Shown here: piece after piece, positions 51,556 to 63,636 of the stretch
Layout: each line of letters begins with the position of its first letter
Position numbering within the stretch: the stretch's first letter is position 1
The notes under the pieces: generated by a model
What the model saw: the letters and a program-made list of their open reading frames with translations, nothing else
Databases searched by the model: none
What the model was told of the DNA's origin: nothing
Source of the DNA: Marchantia polymorpha subsp. ruderalis
Taxonomy: Eukaryota > Streptophyta > Marchantiopsida > Marchantiales > Marchantiaceae
DNA: 64,000 nucleotides
NCBI GenBank assembly: GCA_037833965.1
Contig: AP031352.1
Span: 17,960,501-18,024,500, forward strand
Direction of reading: 5' to 3'
Program-made: the position numbers and the translations under genes

Positions 51556-54500
51556 TGTGGTAACCCACTTTTTGTTTTTTGTCGGAACTAAAACATTTTT
51601 GAATAGTAAGTACCGCGGCAGCAGCTGTAAATAGTAATCGGTACGCGAAACCAGAGGATCGAGGACAGTCAAGGGGTTTTTGGGCTTAGGCCACAGTGGG
51701 ACGCTTGGGACGGAACGGGCGGTTCATGCTGCAGGATCCGCTTCGAGCACCTTCGGCGGTTGATCACTCATAACTTTCTCAATTCGTAACGCCTTGAGTT
51801 GCTTCGGGTCTTGTTGCAAAGAGCTCGCGACGCTTGTTCTAACGAGACCAAGAACTTGTGAAACGGATGAGAGGTCACTGAGTTATGAGTGCCGGAAGTT
51901 ACTGATGGGGGGGGCCTTCGGCGGTAGAGCGACTTTGGCGGTACGCCTTCGGCGGAAGAACCGCCGGAAGATGCGCCTTGGGCGGTAGACGCCTTCGGTC
52001 AACGCCTTCGGGTCAACGCCTTCGGCGATACGGGAGAGTGCATTCGGCGGAAGAGTGAAACCCTCATAACTTTCTCAATGCGCAACGTCTCGACTTGGTT
52101 AGGGTCTCGTTGGAAAGAGCTCGACGCGCTGATTCTAACGAGCCGAAGAACGCCACGAACGGAGGAGAATTCCGGGAGTTATGAAGGTCGCAAGATACTC
52201 AGCTTTCCGCCTGCGCACCGGCGAAGAAAGTTTTGTCCTATGCGCGGACGAAGGAAGTTCGCCTGTGCACAGGCGCTTCGGCGTCGGCGGGAAATCCGCC
52301 TTGGGCCCTAGAAATGCGCCTTGTGAGGTAGAAAGTGTACGGCGCCTTCTGCGCCAGGTCATCGCCGCGGACGGCCAGGTCAGTGCCGCGGACGGCCAGG
52401 ACAACGCCGCGGACGGACAAGTCAGCGCAGCGGACGTACAGCTCAGCGCCGCAGACAGCCAGGTCATCGCCGCGGACGGACTGTGGATAGGCGAACGCCT
52501 TCGGCGGAAGAGTAAAACCGACATTACTTTCTCAATTCTTAGCGGTTTGACTTGATTCGGGTCTCGTTGGAAAGAACTCAACGAGCTGGTTCCAACGAGA
52601 CCAAGATCTCTTGAAACGGATGAGGCATTACCGAGTTAGAAGCGGCGGAAGTTTCTGATATGGAGGGCCTTCGGTGCTAACATTTAGAGGGGCCTTCGGC
52701 GTTAACACTTAGAGAGGCGGCTTACGCCGCGGACGGACGCGGACGCCTGTGCACAGGCGGGTTGCAAGTCGGCGGCCTGTGCACAGGCAGGCCTTCGGCG
52801 GAAGGGTAAAATTGACATAGTGTTTTCAATTCTTAATGGTTTGCGGTGGTTAGGGTCTCGTTGGAAAGAGCTCGCGACGCTCGTTCCAACGAGCCCAAGA
52901 ATGCCTGGGACGGATGGGAATTTAGGGAGTTAGGACTATCGGAAGATACGTAGACGTTCTCCTTCGGCCCTAGATGTTCACCTTCGGGGTTACGCTTCCG
53001 GGAATTCCGCCTTCGGAGGTAGGGAGATCGACTTTTGTCCGATGCGCGGACGGACGCCTTCGACGGTTGCAGGCCTTCGGCGGAAGAGTAAAACAGTGAT
53101 AACTTTCTCAATTCTTATCCGTTTGACTTGGTTAGGGGCTCGTTGGAAAGAGCACAACACGCTCGTTCCAACGAGCCCAAGAACGTTGCAAACGAAGCAG
53201 GGATCCGTGAGTTATGGGCGTCGGGGTGACTGTTAGAGATTGACAAGGTGTGGAAGTGCGTCTTTGGCGGTTGGACGCATTCGGCGGTGCGCGGAAGGAG
53301 ATTTCCTCCGGCGAGGATCGGGTGGTCATGAATGTAGAATGTTCAGGTGTGGCAGTGGCGGCGGCCTGCGAGTAAACTTGCGTGTAGGACGCGTGGGACC
53401 CACAGTCCTCGGATTTTGGAGAAGGAATTTTGGCCTAGGTTCAAAGATCTTGCGGGGCCCATATCTTTGCGATGGACGGTTGGATGGATCTGAAATTTTG
53501 TGGGGCCGTTGATCTCGGCCCGCCACGCATGCCTGCAAATTTTCAGCCTCAGATCTTGGATGGTAAGGCGCTGGCGGCTCTGTACAGTAGGCTTAGGATT
53601 CAGATTTAGGGTTAGGGTTAGATTTAGGTTGTAAGTTAGAGGGGAAGGCAGCCGCCGACTCCTCAGGTGTAGGTTCTGTTGCGGCTCGCACCATGGTAGT
53701 GCAGTGTAGTGTTAGGTAGGACTTAGAAGGTATAAAATAGTTCCAGGCGTTTTGCCTGGGGTTCTTTCCCATCAGAAGTATAGATCAGGAACCCATTTCC
53801 TTTGCGTGTTTGTGTCCTTGAGTTCTGTCACCACGCACGAGGAGTTACAACTTAGCGTTCCGCATTTTGTAGCTGAAGGCCTTCGGCCGAATGTTCAGAG
53901 CTAGTACATTGGTTAGAGACTTGAGTAGTTCGGATCTGCACCTGCGGGTGACTGCCGATGCTCAGAGCCAGTGACTAGTTAGATACTTGAACAGTTTCGC
54001 CCCTACACCTTCGAGTGTTTCTTTCTGATTGTACTCCTTTGGGATTTTTCCCCTGAATGCCAAAGTGAAGTTTTGCTACTTCGTGTAAGCCTTGGTTGTA
54101 AATTCAGGTTACGCTGCAGCAGGTGCCTTGAGGGTAACCCCTGTAGTATTTCTGGGAATGACAAGTGCCTGAGAATTCAAACTCTTCAATAGACTGTTGT
54201 TGTGTTACTGGAATGTTTCACAGTGAGTCCTTCAGTGTGGACCTGTGTTCTCTACGCGTTTTGTGAGTTGAGAGTGTTGTTCACCGCGTCTGAGTGACTT
54301 CGATCCGAAGTAGGCAGTCCAAACCGGGTTTCCTACACTAGCAGCAAGCTAGTGGAAGTGTTGTAAAAGCCGGAGTTGGAAGTCACTACCCGCAGCTTCG
54401 CAGAGTGTACTCTTGAGAGACTTTCCCCCTGAAATCTTGAAGTAGAGGTCCTAACGGATCTCTGGGTTGTGTTTCTGTAGTTTCAGGTGTGTGTGTGTGT

Positions 54501-54704
54501 GTGTGTTACGCTGCACTGTGCGACCTCCGAGTGCGCTCCGAGTGGACACTTGCAGTATTTCTGGGAGTGACAGTCGCCTGAGAATTCAAACTCCTCAATA
54601 GTCTGTTAAAACGTGACACTTTGTACCCTGTGTGTTCCTCTGTCCCTGTGGGTTCGACCTTTCTACCACTATATTGCAGTTTTAGCCTTTAGTGGGTTAT
54701 TACA
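51556..54704 (+). repeat. 5' LTR of L (3,149 bp)
   Basis: U3 lacks the LTR ORF and is instead made of about five copies of a dyad module (near 51770-51900, 52070-52185, 52505-52650, 52820-52940, 53095-53225) separated by cgccttcggcgg-type runs. The R/U5 part (about 53760-54704) matches E and G closely. Confidence 0.9.
53731..53739 (+). promoter_or_regulatory. TATA box of the L LTR
   Basis: TATAAAATA in the same context as in E and G, followed 4 nt later by the conserved hairpin at 53743-53759. Confidence 0.65.
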
Positions 54705-54726
54705 TAAGAAGCCGACAACTTCTTTT

Positions 54727-54744
54727 TGGCGCCGCTGCCGGGGA
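54727..54744 (+). promoter_or_regulatory. Primer-binding site of L (tRNA-Asp)
   Basis: tggcgccgctgccgggga, identical to G. It lies 22 nt from the LTR with the same agaag...cttct spacer. Confidence 0.85.
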
Positions 54745-54819
54745 CAGAGCGTCAACACAAGAGTACGTGTGCAGAAATGCACGATCAATATCAATTGCTA
54801 TCACCAACAAAGAAGAGTG

Positions 54820-55100
54820 CGATGGTGATAGGCTGCGGATTTTTTTCAATTTCTTGCGCAAGAAGGTCTGGAGTTGGTTCAATCACAAAAGTAGAGCACC
54901 TGACGAGATTGACACTTACTCTCAACGATGCGCGAAGTTGTTGCACATATCAAGAGCTTGGCTATTACATCCGAATCATGTCCAAGCTTCAAAATTTTCA
55001 GAGAGGGAAGAAGAAAAATTTTTGTGACTACACTGAGCAGTTTCAAGATCTGTTAGACCGAATTCCAAAGACAGGGATAGGAGATCCCTACACCACTTAA
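54820..55100 (+). pseudogene. gag: gag scrap of L
   Basis: Two frames together resemble G gag. DRLRIFFNFLRKKVWSWFNHKS lies in one and YTEQFQDLLDRIPKTGIGDP in another, with a frameshift between about 54900 and 54960. It covers about 90 residues of the capsid-like domain. No zinc knuckle remains. Confidence 0.75.
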
Positions 55101-55194
55101 CAAAGAACTGCCAGATCTGTCATTACAGTTGTTGGGCACCTGAGTGAACTCCAATTTGAAATATCATTTCTAAACTGTTCGCGAGGTCGCTCAC

Positions 55195-55211
55195 AATTGA
55201 GGAGGGGAGCA
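55195..55211 (+). promoter_or_regulatory. Polypurine tract of L
   Basis: attgaggaggggagca-type run directly before the 3' LTR start TGTGGTAACCC; nearly the same as in G. Confidence 0.75.
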
Positions 55212-55837
55212 TGTGGTAACCCACTTTTTGTTTTTTGTCGGAACTAAAACATTTTTGAATAGTAAGTACCGCGGCAGCAGCTGTAAATAGTAATCGGTAC
55301 GCGAAACCAGAGGATCGAGGACAGTCAAGGGGTTTTTGGGCTTAGGCCACAGTGGGACGCTTGGGACGGAACGGGCGGTTCATGCTGCAGGATCCGCTTC
55401 GAGCACCTTCGGCGGTTGATCACTCATAACTTTCTCAATTCGTAACGCCTTGAGTTGCTTCGGGTCTTGTTGCAAAGAGCTCGCGACGCTTGTTCTAACG
55501 AGACCAAGAACTTGTGAAACGGATGAGAGGTCACTGAGTTATGAGTGCCGGAAGTTACTGATGGGGGGGGGTCTTCGGCGCTAACATTTAGAGGGGCCTT
55601 CGGCGTTAACACTTAAAGAGGCGGCTTACGCCGCGGACGGACGCGGACGCCTGTCCACTCCGAGTGCGCTCCGAGTGGACACTTGCAGTATTTCTGGGAG
55701 TGACAGTCGCCTGAGAATTCAAACTCCTCAATAGTCTGTTAAAACGTGACACTTTGTACCCTGTGTGTTCCTCTGTCCCTGTGGGTTCGACCTTTCTACC
55801 ACTATATTGCAGTTTTAGCCTTTAGTGGGTTATTACA
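55212..55837 (+). repeat. 3' LTR of L, internally deleted (626 bp)
   Basis: The first part matches 51556 to about 51910, then jumps to sequence like about 52670-52750, then to the LTR end from about 54530. The TATA box and most of R/U5 are lost, but both termini are intact. Confidence 0.9.
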
Positions 55838-55842
55838 GGATC

Positions 55843-57305
55843 TTCCGCCGGCTCCTTCCCCTTCCTACGTTGGACCGGGGGTGAATCCTGCCTGTGCGTA
55901 GGCGGACTTTCTCTGCCTACGCGTAGGCAGAGGTCCACGTCCGCTTGGGGTCACCTTTCCGTTGAAGCTTGCCTGTGCGCAGGCGGAACACTCGTCCGCA
56001 TCGCACGTGGTAACTCCGGAGGCCCTTGGCCCGAAGGCCGCCTCTCGTCCGTCGGAGGTGCAGCGTGGTCCGTCGCTCCTGCAGACGTCCGCGCTCCCTC
56101 GTTTCTCCCCGGCGACGCACTCCCTTTCTCCGTGGCGATCGTCGCCGTGTCCGCGCTGCTGGCTGGTAACACAAGCCTGCGCGCCTTCTGCTTCGGCCGG
56201 CTGCACACTTCGTGCAATGGCCGCTGTCGAATGGGAGCAGTGGGTTCTCGGTGCTGCTCCTCTTCAGACTCCTCTCTCCATCGACGCTTCCGCGGCACTC
56301 TTGCTGCGGGTGTGTTTCTTCCCTCGTCCCTCCGCCTCGGTGGAGTAGAAGTTGGTGACTCCTCTGCGTCGGTGTCGACCTCGTTATCCCGCACATACTT
56401 CCCGGGATGGTCGATGGACAATGGCGGAAAGCGAGCAAGCTCCGCCGCGGTCAAACAATTTCGCTGTCGATAAAAATTGATCAGGAAAGGGGAGAGGTGA
56501 TTGGGAGTTCCCCCCTTCTCCTCAAACGCGTGCTGCCGCATCACTCTGTGCAGGATGCTCGCCCAGTGAATTGGAGCTCCCTCGATGATGCACTCCACAA
56601 AAGAAACCTGCCACAAGGTGATGTAGCAGGCGCGGTGTGGCTGCAGTAATTGCAGCAGCGCCGTCGCCACAGTTCGGCGGAAGCGATCTTTGTAGTCGCG
56701 GGTCTTGTACCCATTCTTGGTAGACCTCTCCCGCTTGAACAACTCCACAAATTGCGCCTCGTCCTGCTTCGACACCTTGACGCTCTCACTATCAAAGAGG
56801 AGGTGCCCTGGGATGCCAACACACCTTCCCAATGCCTGCGCCCAATCTTGGACGGTCCACCGATCAACATGCGGACGCAATCCGTGCGAAGGTGGTCGCT
56901 GTGGCTCCAGCCACTCGCGCACCATATCCACACAAATGTAGTTCTATCCCCATAGCAATCGAGCTTTCTTGCAATCAGCCGTTCCTCGTAGGCGCGCAAC
57001 CCGTTCTATGGAAGCCGGAGCGGCAGCATCCGCAATTGGTTCAGCCTCGACATTGCGTTCTTGGAATTCGCTTGCTCGCTAATTCTCTCTCTGCTCCGCT
57101 CGAGCTCCTTGCTCCCTCGGCAAACTCTAATCTCACTCAATTCCAAATCGCGCGCACTCAATTCTCTCTCAATCAACAAGTAATCCTCTACGAGGCGATG
57201 TTTGGAATGCTTAGCAGCTAGCAGATGGACGCGCGCAGCTCGCACTAGAAAATGGAATCGCAAATTCAAGAATGGGACGCTCTCCGTCTCCCGGTCGAAG
57301 GTCAT
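55843..57305 (-). pseudogene. LTR-resident ORF in K, N-terminal half, frameshifted
   Basis: The start (MTFDRETESVPF) is at 57305. Residues 1-99 are open, then a stop; a second frame (56541-56999) and a third (55951-56931) carry the rest. The folded domain from MVREWLEPQ to VDHPGKY-equivalent is open and highly conserved, with K/R, D/E, V/I and S/T exchanges. L interrupts the Pro-rich part. Confidence 0.8.
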
Positions 57306-58534
57306 GGTCGGCTCTTGATCGTGAGGGTCGAATCACTTGATGGCCGCGTCGGCTCTACGCTAAAACGGTCTCCGCTCTCACGCGCGGCTTCACGCTCCGC
57401 CGACGCCGATTTAACTCACACGCTCGAATTGGCGAATTTGAACTCCGCAGCGTACTACGCCGCGGACATAGGTGCGCAGCGCCGAAGGCGTCTTTTCCGC
57501 CTTGCGCGGTACACTCGTTCGTACCGCTCCTCGGCCAATCCTCCTCCGCCCAAGGCGATCGTCCGCGCATCGGACAAAAGTTAAACTCCCGCCTGTGCGC
57601 AGGCGGAATCCCCGGCGGAATCTCCGCCGACGCGGAACGTCACCCGCTTGTGCGTAGGCGCTCGCCTGCGCGTAGGCGAATTCCGTCCGCGCTGCTGCGC
57701 TGGCGCGGAAGGCGTTGACCGCGGTCAACAGACTCCGTCCAGACTGTCCGTCTCTTGTCTCTCCGTCGGCGCTCTAGCCGCCGCAACTCCGTCCGACCAA
57801 GAGCGCATCCATCCGTCCCGTCCGTACAGTCCGTACGGTCCGTACGGATTTTACTACTCTGGCGGTTCCTCGCCCGTCCGCGCTGTTGCGCTGGCGTGGA
57901 AGGCGCCGTACAATTTCTACCTCCGAAGGTGCATTTCTGGGGCCGAAGGCGGATTTCCCGCAGACGCCTTAGCGCCTGTGCGTAGGCGAACTTCGCTCGT
58001 CCGCCTGGGCAGAGGTTTCCTCGCCTGTGCGTAGGCGACAATCGCGCCTACGTCAAAACCCTATTTCGCCTGTGCGCAGGCGAACTGCCTTCGTCCACGC
58101 ATAGGACAAAACTTTCTTCGCCTATGCGGAGGCGGAAAGCTGAGTATCTCGCGACCTTCATAACTCCCGGAGTCCTCATCCGTTCGTGGCATTCTTGGGC
58201 TCGTTGGAATCAGCGCGTCGAGCTCTTTCCAACAAGACCCTAACCAAGTCAAGGCGTTTGGGGATTGATCCAATTCTGAAGGATTCTTCTAGCGCCAAAG
58301 GCGCATTTTGCGCCTTGCGCCGAAGGGATCATACCTTCAGAGCGCGCAGGGAGGGCGGTGTCCGTCCCTGACGTTGCACCCTACTCCTAGATCCTACGAG
58401 TTCCCGTGAGAATCTCTGCGATCTTCCGAATTCATTCTGTTTTGATGCACCGAAGGCTATTTACACTGCTGCCGCGGTACAGTTTTCCAAAAATGTTTTA
58501 ATTTACTCAAAAATACCAAAAGTGGGGTACCACA
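57306..58534 (-). repeat. Distal U3 of K
   Basis: Non-coding LTR with CGCC palindromes, one dyad module (58180-58270) and the terminus at 58534. Collinear with distal U3 in G. Confidence 0.8.
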
Positions 58535-58539
58535 GCCGT

Positions 58540-59245
58540 CCTATTTCACGCTTGACTTCACGCCGCCGCCACTGCCACACCTGTACAGTCTTTATTCCTG
58601 CCACGTCAACATCCGCCGTCCGAAATCTTCTTCCGCGCACCTCCAAAGGCATCCCCCCGCCGAAGACACTCTTCCGCACTTTTGCCTATCTATAACAGTC
58701 ACCCCCGACGCTCATAACTCACAGATCCCTGCTTTGTTTGAAACGTTCATGGACTCGTTGGAACAAGCGTGTTGTGCTCTTTCCAACGAGCTCCTAACTA
58801 AGTCAAACCGTTAAGAATTGAGAAAGTTATAACGGTTTTACTCTTCCGCCAAAGGCGTTTGCCTATGCGCAGGCCGCCTACGCGCAACCCGCCTATGCGC
58901 AGGCCGCCTTAGGCCGAAGGCTCCTCTAACTATTAACGCCGAAGGCCCCTCCATATGTTAACGCCGAAGGCCTCTCGCCTAACCATGACAGCCGCTTTCG
59001 ACGTTCATAACTCAGTGATGACTGATCCGTTTCAAGAGATTTTGATCTCGTTGGAACTAGCGCGTCGAGTTCTTTCCAACGAGACCCGAATCAAGTCAAA
59101 CTGCTGAGAATTGAAAAAGATATGCCGATTTTACTGTTTCGCCAAAGGCCTGCAACCACCGAAGGCCCTTCCCCCGAAGGCGAACATCTAGAGCCGAAGG
59201 CGGATTTCCCGCCGGAGGCGAACTCCTTCCGCCGAAGGCGAACCA
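58540..59245 (-). repeat. Fragment of an older L-type LTR (K insertion target)
   Basis: In reverse it resembles L LTR U3, including cactgccacacctg (compare 53344-53358) and two dyad modules at about 58700-58835 and 58990-59125, with cgaaggc runs between. It ends abruptly at AT-rich DNA. Confidence 0.7.
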
Positions 59246-61760
59246 AGCATAATTTTGCAAGAGCTTAAATCCAAAATTTTAACTCTCATAAGGGTAAAAA
59301 GACATGCGAGCACAGTTTTGTGCTCACAGATTGGTAAAAAAACATGCTAGATAGAAGCAATTTTTATAATAAAAAATGCATTTTTTATCACACAAGAGAA
59401 AAATTTTTGTGATATAAAACAAAGAGTGTTCAAATTCCTTCACTGATGCCATTCACAAAAGATATTGTAAAATGATTATTTTTTCATAGTTAAGGTAATA
59501 GATATATATTTTAACTTTTTTTATTGTTAAAATACTTATTTTGGATGATGTAAAGTATAAATAGTAATCTTATACTATGATTGCAAGTTTTTTTATTCAT
59601 GATTTATGCTTTATTTTAATATGATACTTGTTATATATTTTATCATAATTTAGGGTAAAGTTTAATGAAAAAAACTTGATAACATACTTAAACGAGTCTA
59701 AAATACATAAGAAATTGTAAAAGAAATAAAATCTGAGACTTTGCAATATAAATATACTTATATATATAATTCGTATTTTCAATTATTGCAAAATTATATT
59801 CAATGCATCATGACATTCAAATCTACATTGTTTGAATATTTAAAACCAAATTTTAATGATGTTATCAAATAAAAGAATAATACAATATAAAATTTTTATA
59901 TTCATTTTGAAAAAATAATATAGTTTAGAAATTCAATTTTAATCAGCATATATTTTATTAATACAGAAAAATCTTTGAATGCAATTGAATATTGTTCAAA
60001 AGATAAATTACATGTTATATCTTGATAACTTATTTTTTCTTATCAAAATATTAAATTTTAGAATTAAATTGTTTTTCTAAGTCTTCTTTCAACCTTTAAA
60101 ATTAAATAATGTAATCATGTTTGCAAATTCATTTGCACAATCTTTATGTTCAAACCAAAGTAATGTTTTAGTTTAAATAGAAAAATTAGGCAAATGAATT
60201 TGCATGATGTGAATATTCTTGCTTAATTTAAGAAATTCTTTCAGAAGATTCATGTTGATTTTTATCTGAATTTTAAGATAATAAAATTTTCAATCATAAT
60301 GGAATAAATTTATTAATTGAAACATCAATTTATTAGTGAGATTTTCGAAATTGAATATTTTAATCTAAAGAAAAGCATCAAACTTGTCTAAAAAAGCTCA
60401 ATAGATAAATAAAAAATTTATTAAAAATTTATTTATAAAATTTATCATTAATTTTATTATTAAATAAATAAATAAATAAAAATTTGAAAACATCCAATAT
60501 AGATCAATTGACATATTAAAATATTTCAAGTTTAGACTTATCAATCAATTCATGATAAAATACAGAGTAATGTTTATGTGTAAAACGGTTTGGAAGTGAT
60601 GACAAGTAAAATGTTTTTTTTGTCTTGTATTTAAAATATTCGTCATTTTCATAATTACTTTTGAGAATAAAAATTAAAGCTAATGTACAATGGTAAGTTT
60701 ACAAATCTCTTCCTTATTTACAGTTTGTGTACACTCAGACATATCATATTTTGGGATAAGATTATTACGTTGATTACGTTTAATTAGCATTTAAATTAAT
60801 TCGTATCTGATTCGTATTCTTTTAACAATCTTACTTTGTCAAAATTAAAGCTTGTATGTAATGTCAAATTCTTCTAATTTATGATTTTTTCAAAAATCTA
60901 TATGAAATCTGTGATCCAATGCAAAGATCACAGAAATTCATTTCACTTTTTATGATGAGCTTTATTTTTCTTCTTAATTGAGCTTAATTGGCAATTTTTA
61001 AGATTGGATTTTTTGGAGGATGACATAATTTAATCACCACATTGAAACTTTTCTATCAAGATTTCTTCTAATATTCCAATTGCTAATCTTGCAGCCATGA
61101 TGAGGACATGATAATTGAAAATCAAAATAATACCTTGTTTTTAATTTAATGTTAATTGATCATTATTTTGCTCATTCATAGCTGGTTCTAATACTGGATT
61201 TGCGTTTATCAGTCTGCGTCTATGCTAGATTTGTCTTTGGTGTGATATTACTAGACGTTTTGCGAGTTATAAATTTCTAACAGCTCTTTCAATTTCACCA
61301 TATTTTTGTTCTACTTAAGCCTTTCACTACAATCTTCTATGCTCAGAAGAATAAAAGAACAAGAACTCTTCCTTCCATTGAACTATGTTGTTGCACACAA
61401 TACTTTTTTTTTGGAAAAATTATAAGCCTGTTGTGAATAATTTTGTACTGTTCATTCGTTTATTTGGTAGATTATGCTAACGACTTCGTGAACTTAACGA
61501 TAAAGATGTGATCATTGTATCACAACTTGATGATCATCAAGTTTTGGAGTTGCTTCATGAACACAAACAAGTTCATGACTTCATCGAGAGTCAATATAAC
61601 ATTTGTTACTAAGAAGGCTTCTAACGACATCTGATTCATAGGCCAATTTCCGTTATATAAGCTTCGTTAAGATTCTTAAATCTAAAGTCAGTATCAATGA
61701 TTAGATACATTCAATTCGAGTGATTGAAAATGATGAGATTTATGTAAATAAGTTTTGATA
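59246..61760. other. AT-rich intergenic DNA, no gene seen
   Basis: Very AT-rich with homopolymer runs and an (aaat)n stretch near 60462-60481. No credible coding frame or RNA gene. Confidence 0.6.
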
Positions 61761-63095
61761 GTTACATGTCAAACTTATTTGGCTATTGTCATACGGAATA
61801 TCCAACGCTTTTTCTTGCTTGTTCACGTGCAAATCAGTCTATACTCGTTAGGAGTCAAACATTAGTCAATGTTATTGTAGAATTTTCGCTTCTTCTAATA
61901 AAGAAGTTTTCCAGATCAAAAGAAGAACTTTTAGATTTTGAACACCTTTTTCATAAAAAGAGAAAAAGGTTATATACCATCTCTTAATACTATACTCTCA
62001 CCACAAGAGCAAGCTATTGATTAGCCATATTATTCTGAATTTTGATAGTTATTTATGATATCTTTATGCTGGCAGATTGGTTCATGTCTATCGAATATAA
62101 AAATAGACAAATAATGTAGAACTCTAGCATGGCATGAATTCAATGAGAACCAGAACCATGCAGAGTTCCCTAAATGTACTGGATATATCTACAACTATTA
62201 TATGTCATATGAATGCTAGTCAAACCAAAGGAAAAGTTGAAACTAGATCCAGTAGATTTTCCTACCGTGGGCCGGGAATTATGCATGGCAGGTACGTATA
62301 TGGCTGGCATCTAGCATCCGACTGTCACCAAATACGCACTGGCTGGAATTTACAGAACCAAATTGTAAAAATACATCTGTATGGTAATGACTTCAGCTTC
62401 AGAAGACATCTCCTCAGCTTTTAAAAGTGAATGAAACAAGTTCTCTGTCTGTCATTGTGTATGCAGTTATGTTGGTGGAAATGTAGATTCTGTACAATGA
62501 AAGTGCTTTAAGACTCTTATTCGTATTTCTTTCTGGACTTTTGACACCAGTAAGTATCTCTAATGGGGTTTGGGGCTAGTTTTTGCAAGCTTTGCATATT
62601 TTTGGCATGAATGGAGGTATCAAAGGTCTCCTTTCTCTCTTAATTTTGAACATTTATCCAAGTTAGAAATATTTGCCACTTGAAATTCGATGATCAATTT
62701 TCCAGGGTCCTATTTCTGCAGGGGTAAAGGCTATGTGACTAAGTTCTAAGTGGGATGCGTACTTTTTTTTTATGAGCACAAGTAGGCATATACTCTATAA
62801 AGTACAATAATAGATTTAAAAATAATATATGAATAGGGTATGATGGATTTGACTTCTTACTTATAAATATAAATTTGCGCTTTGCTAGAAACATGTGACG
62901 ATGGATCCTTCGTGATTTAATTCTTAGAAAATAATGTTTGAAAAAATTTACCTTATCGTCTTTGCATGATGAAGTTCACTCATTTATCATAGAACAAGAA
63001 AGAGAAGGAAGATCTGAGGTCGTCATGTTCTATTTATGATTCCTATTTATACAAATGATTTGTAATAACGCTGCTGTAAACTTCTTATTATTGTA
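61761..63095. other. AT-rich DNA with short unidentified frames
   Basis: Open frames of 73 codons (61766-61987, +) and 96 codons (62134-62424, +) have no recognised motif. A gcag/gtacgt-like border near 62288 might be a splice donor, but no exon chain can be supported. Confidence 0.3.

Positions 63096-63123
<28 letters not shown>
63096..63123. repeat. (AT)n microsatellite
   Basis: 28 bp of alternating AT. Confidence 0.95.
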
Positions 63124-63126
<3 letters not shown>

Positions 63127-63420
63127 GTTATGATTAGGGCTCAAAACAATTAATAATGAAACGCAATCTAGGTTAGAGTACAAAAGGTACCGAAAACACA
63201 CTAAAGAACACGAGGACGAAGCTAATGAGCAATCCCTGTAGAAGTTAGACTCAACGGTCTACAGCTAAATCTTGTTTTTGTTTCGTGTGCTGAATATGCA
63301 ACCCGTGAGTAATGATCCTATGATATAGTGCGTTGTGCGAAGCCCGTTTCCAGTCGAAATTTTGCCTTCAGAACTAGGTTAGGGGTTTATTCAGTTGTTC
63401 AATTATTCAGTCAGGTATCA

Positions 63421-63636
63421 ATGGCCTTCCTCCGAACCGGACTTGTACTTCAATTTCATGACGACTTGGAATTTTTTGTTCCTATTAAAGAAATCGTGAA
63501 GACTGTGTCTGTGGTAGTTGTCAAACATGAAGAAACATTTCATCTTTTAAGGTATCCACAAAAGTGGCATTGTAGTAAAGTATACACAAAGCAATGTCAA
63601 GAGTTTTTTTCAGAAGATTGTACAGTTTTCCTCTAA
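63421..63636 (+). CDS. Possible small ORF, 71 codons, unidentified
   Basis: The ATG at 63421 has G at +4; the frame is open upstream to another ATG at 63328. The product is a mixed hydrophobic/charged sequence with two Cys near the end and no known motif. Base composition is slightly less AT-rich than its surroundings. It may be chance or one exon of a host gene. Confidence 0.2.
   Translation: MAFLRTGLVLQFHDDLEFFVPIKEIVKTVSVVVVKHEETFHLLRYPQKWHCSKVYTKQCQEFFSEDCTVFL

Larger units (their letters stand above)
51556..55837 (+). mobile_element. Element L: small non-autonomous relative of G
   Basis: It starts tgtggtaaccc and ends gggttattaca, with target duplications ggatc at 51551-51555 and 55838-55842. 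It has a 5' LTR of 3,149 bp, tRNA-Asp PBS, about 370 bp of degenerate gag, a PPT and a 3' LTR of 626 bp. There is no protease, RT, integrase or LTR ORF. It could have moved only with proteins from a G-like partner. The 3' LTR is internally deleted compared with the 5' LTR, so at least one changed after insertion. Confidence 0.92.
48957..58534 (-). mobile_element. Element K: older solo LTR of the G family, split by L
   Basis: It starts tataataaccc (the TG end changed to TA) and ends gtaccaca, with target duplications gccgt at 48952-48956 and 58535-58539. Without L it is about 5.29 kb, the size of one LTR, and has no internal region. It is more diverged than E and G; its TATA region reads tatacagta. 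Confidence 0.9.

Noticed and set aside
54613-55027. Plus-strand frames across the L LTR/PBS border as a new gene
   Set aside because: They cross the LTR end and PBS; only the gag-like residues after 54820 have support.
59597-59782. Small minus-strand frame in AT-rich DNA
   Set aside because: Composed of Ile/Phe/Tyr/Lys codons expected from AT-rich sequence; no motif.
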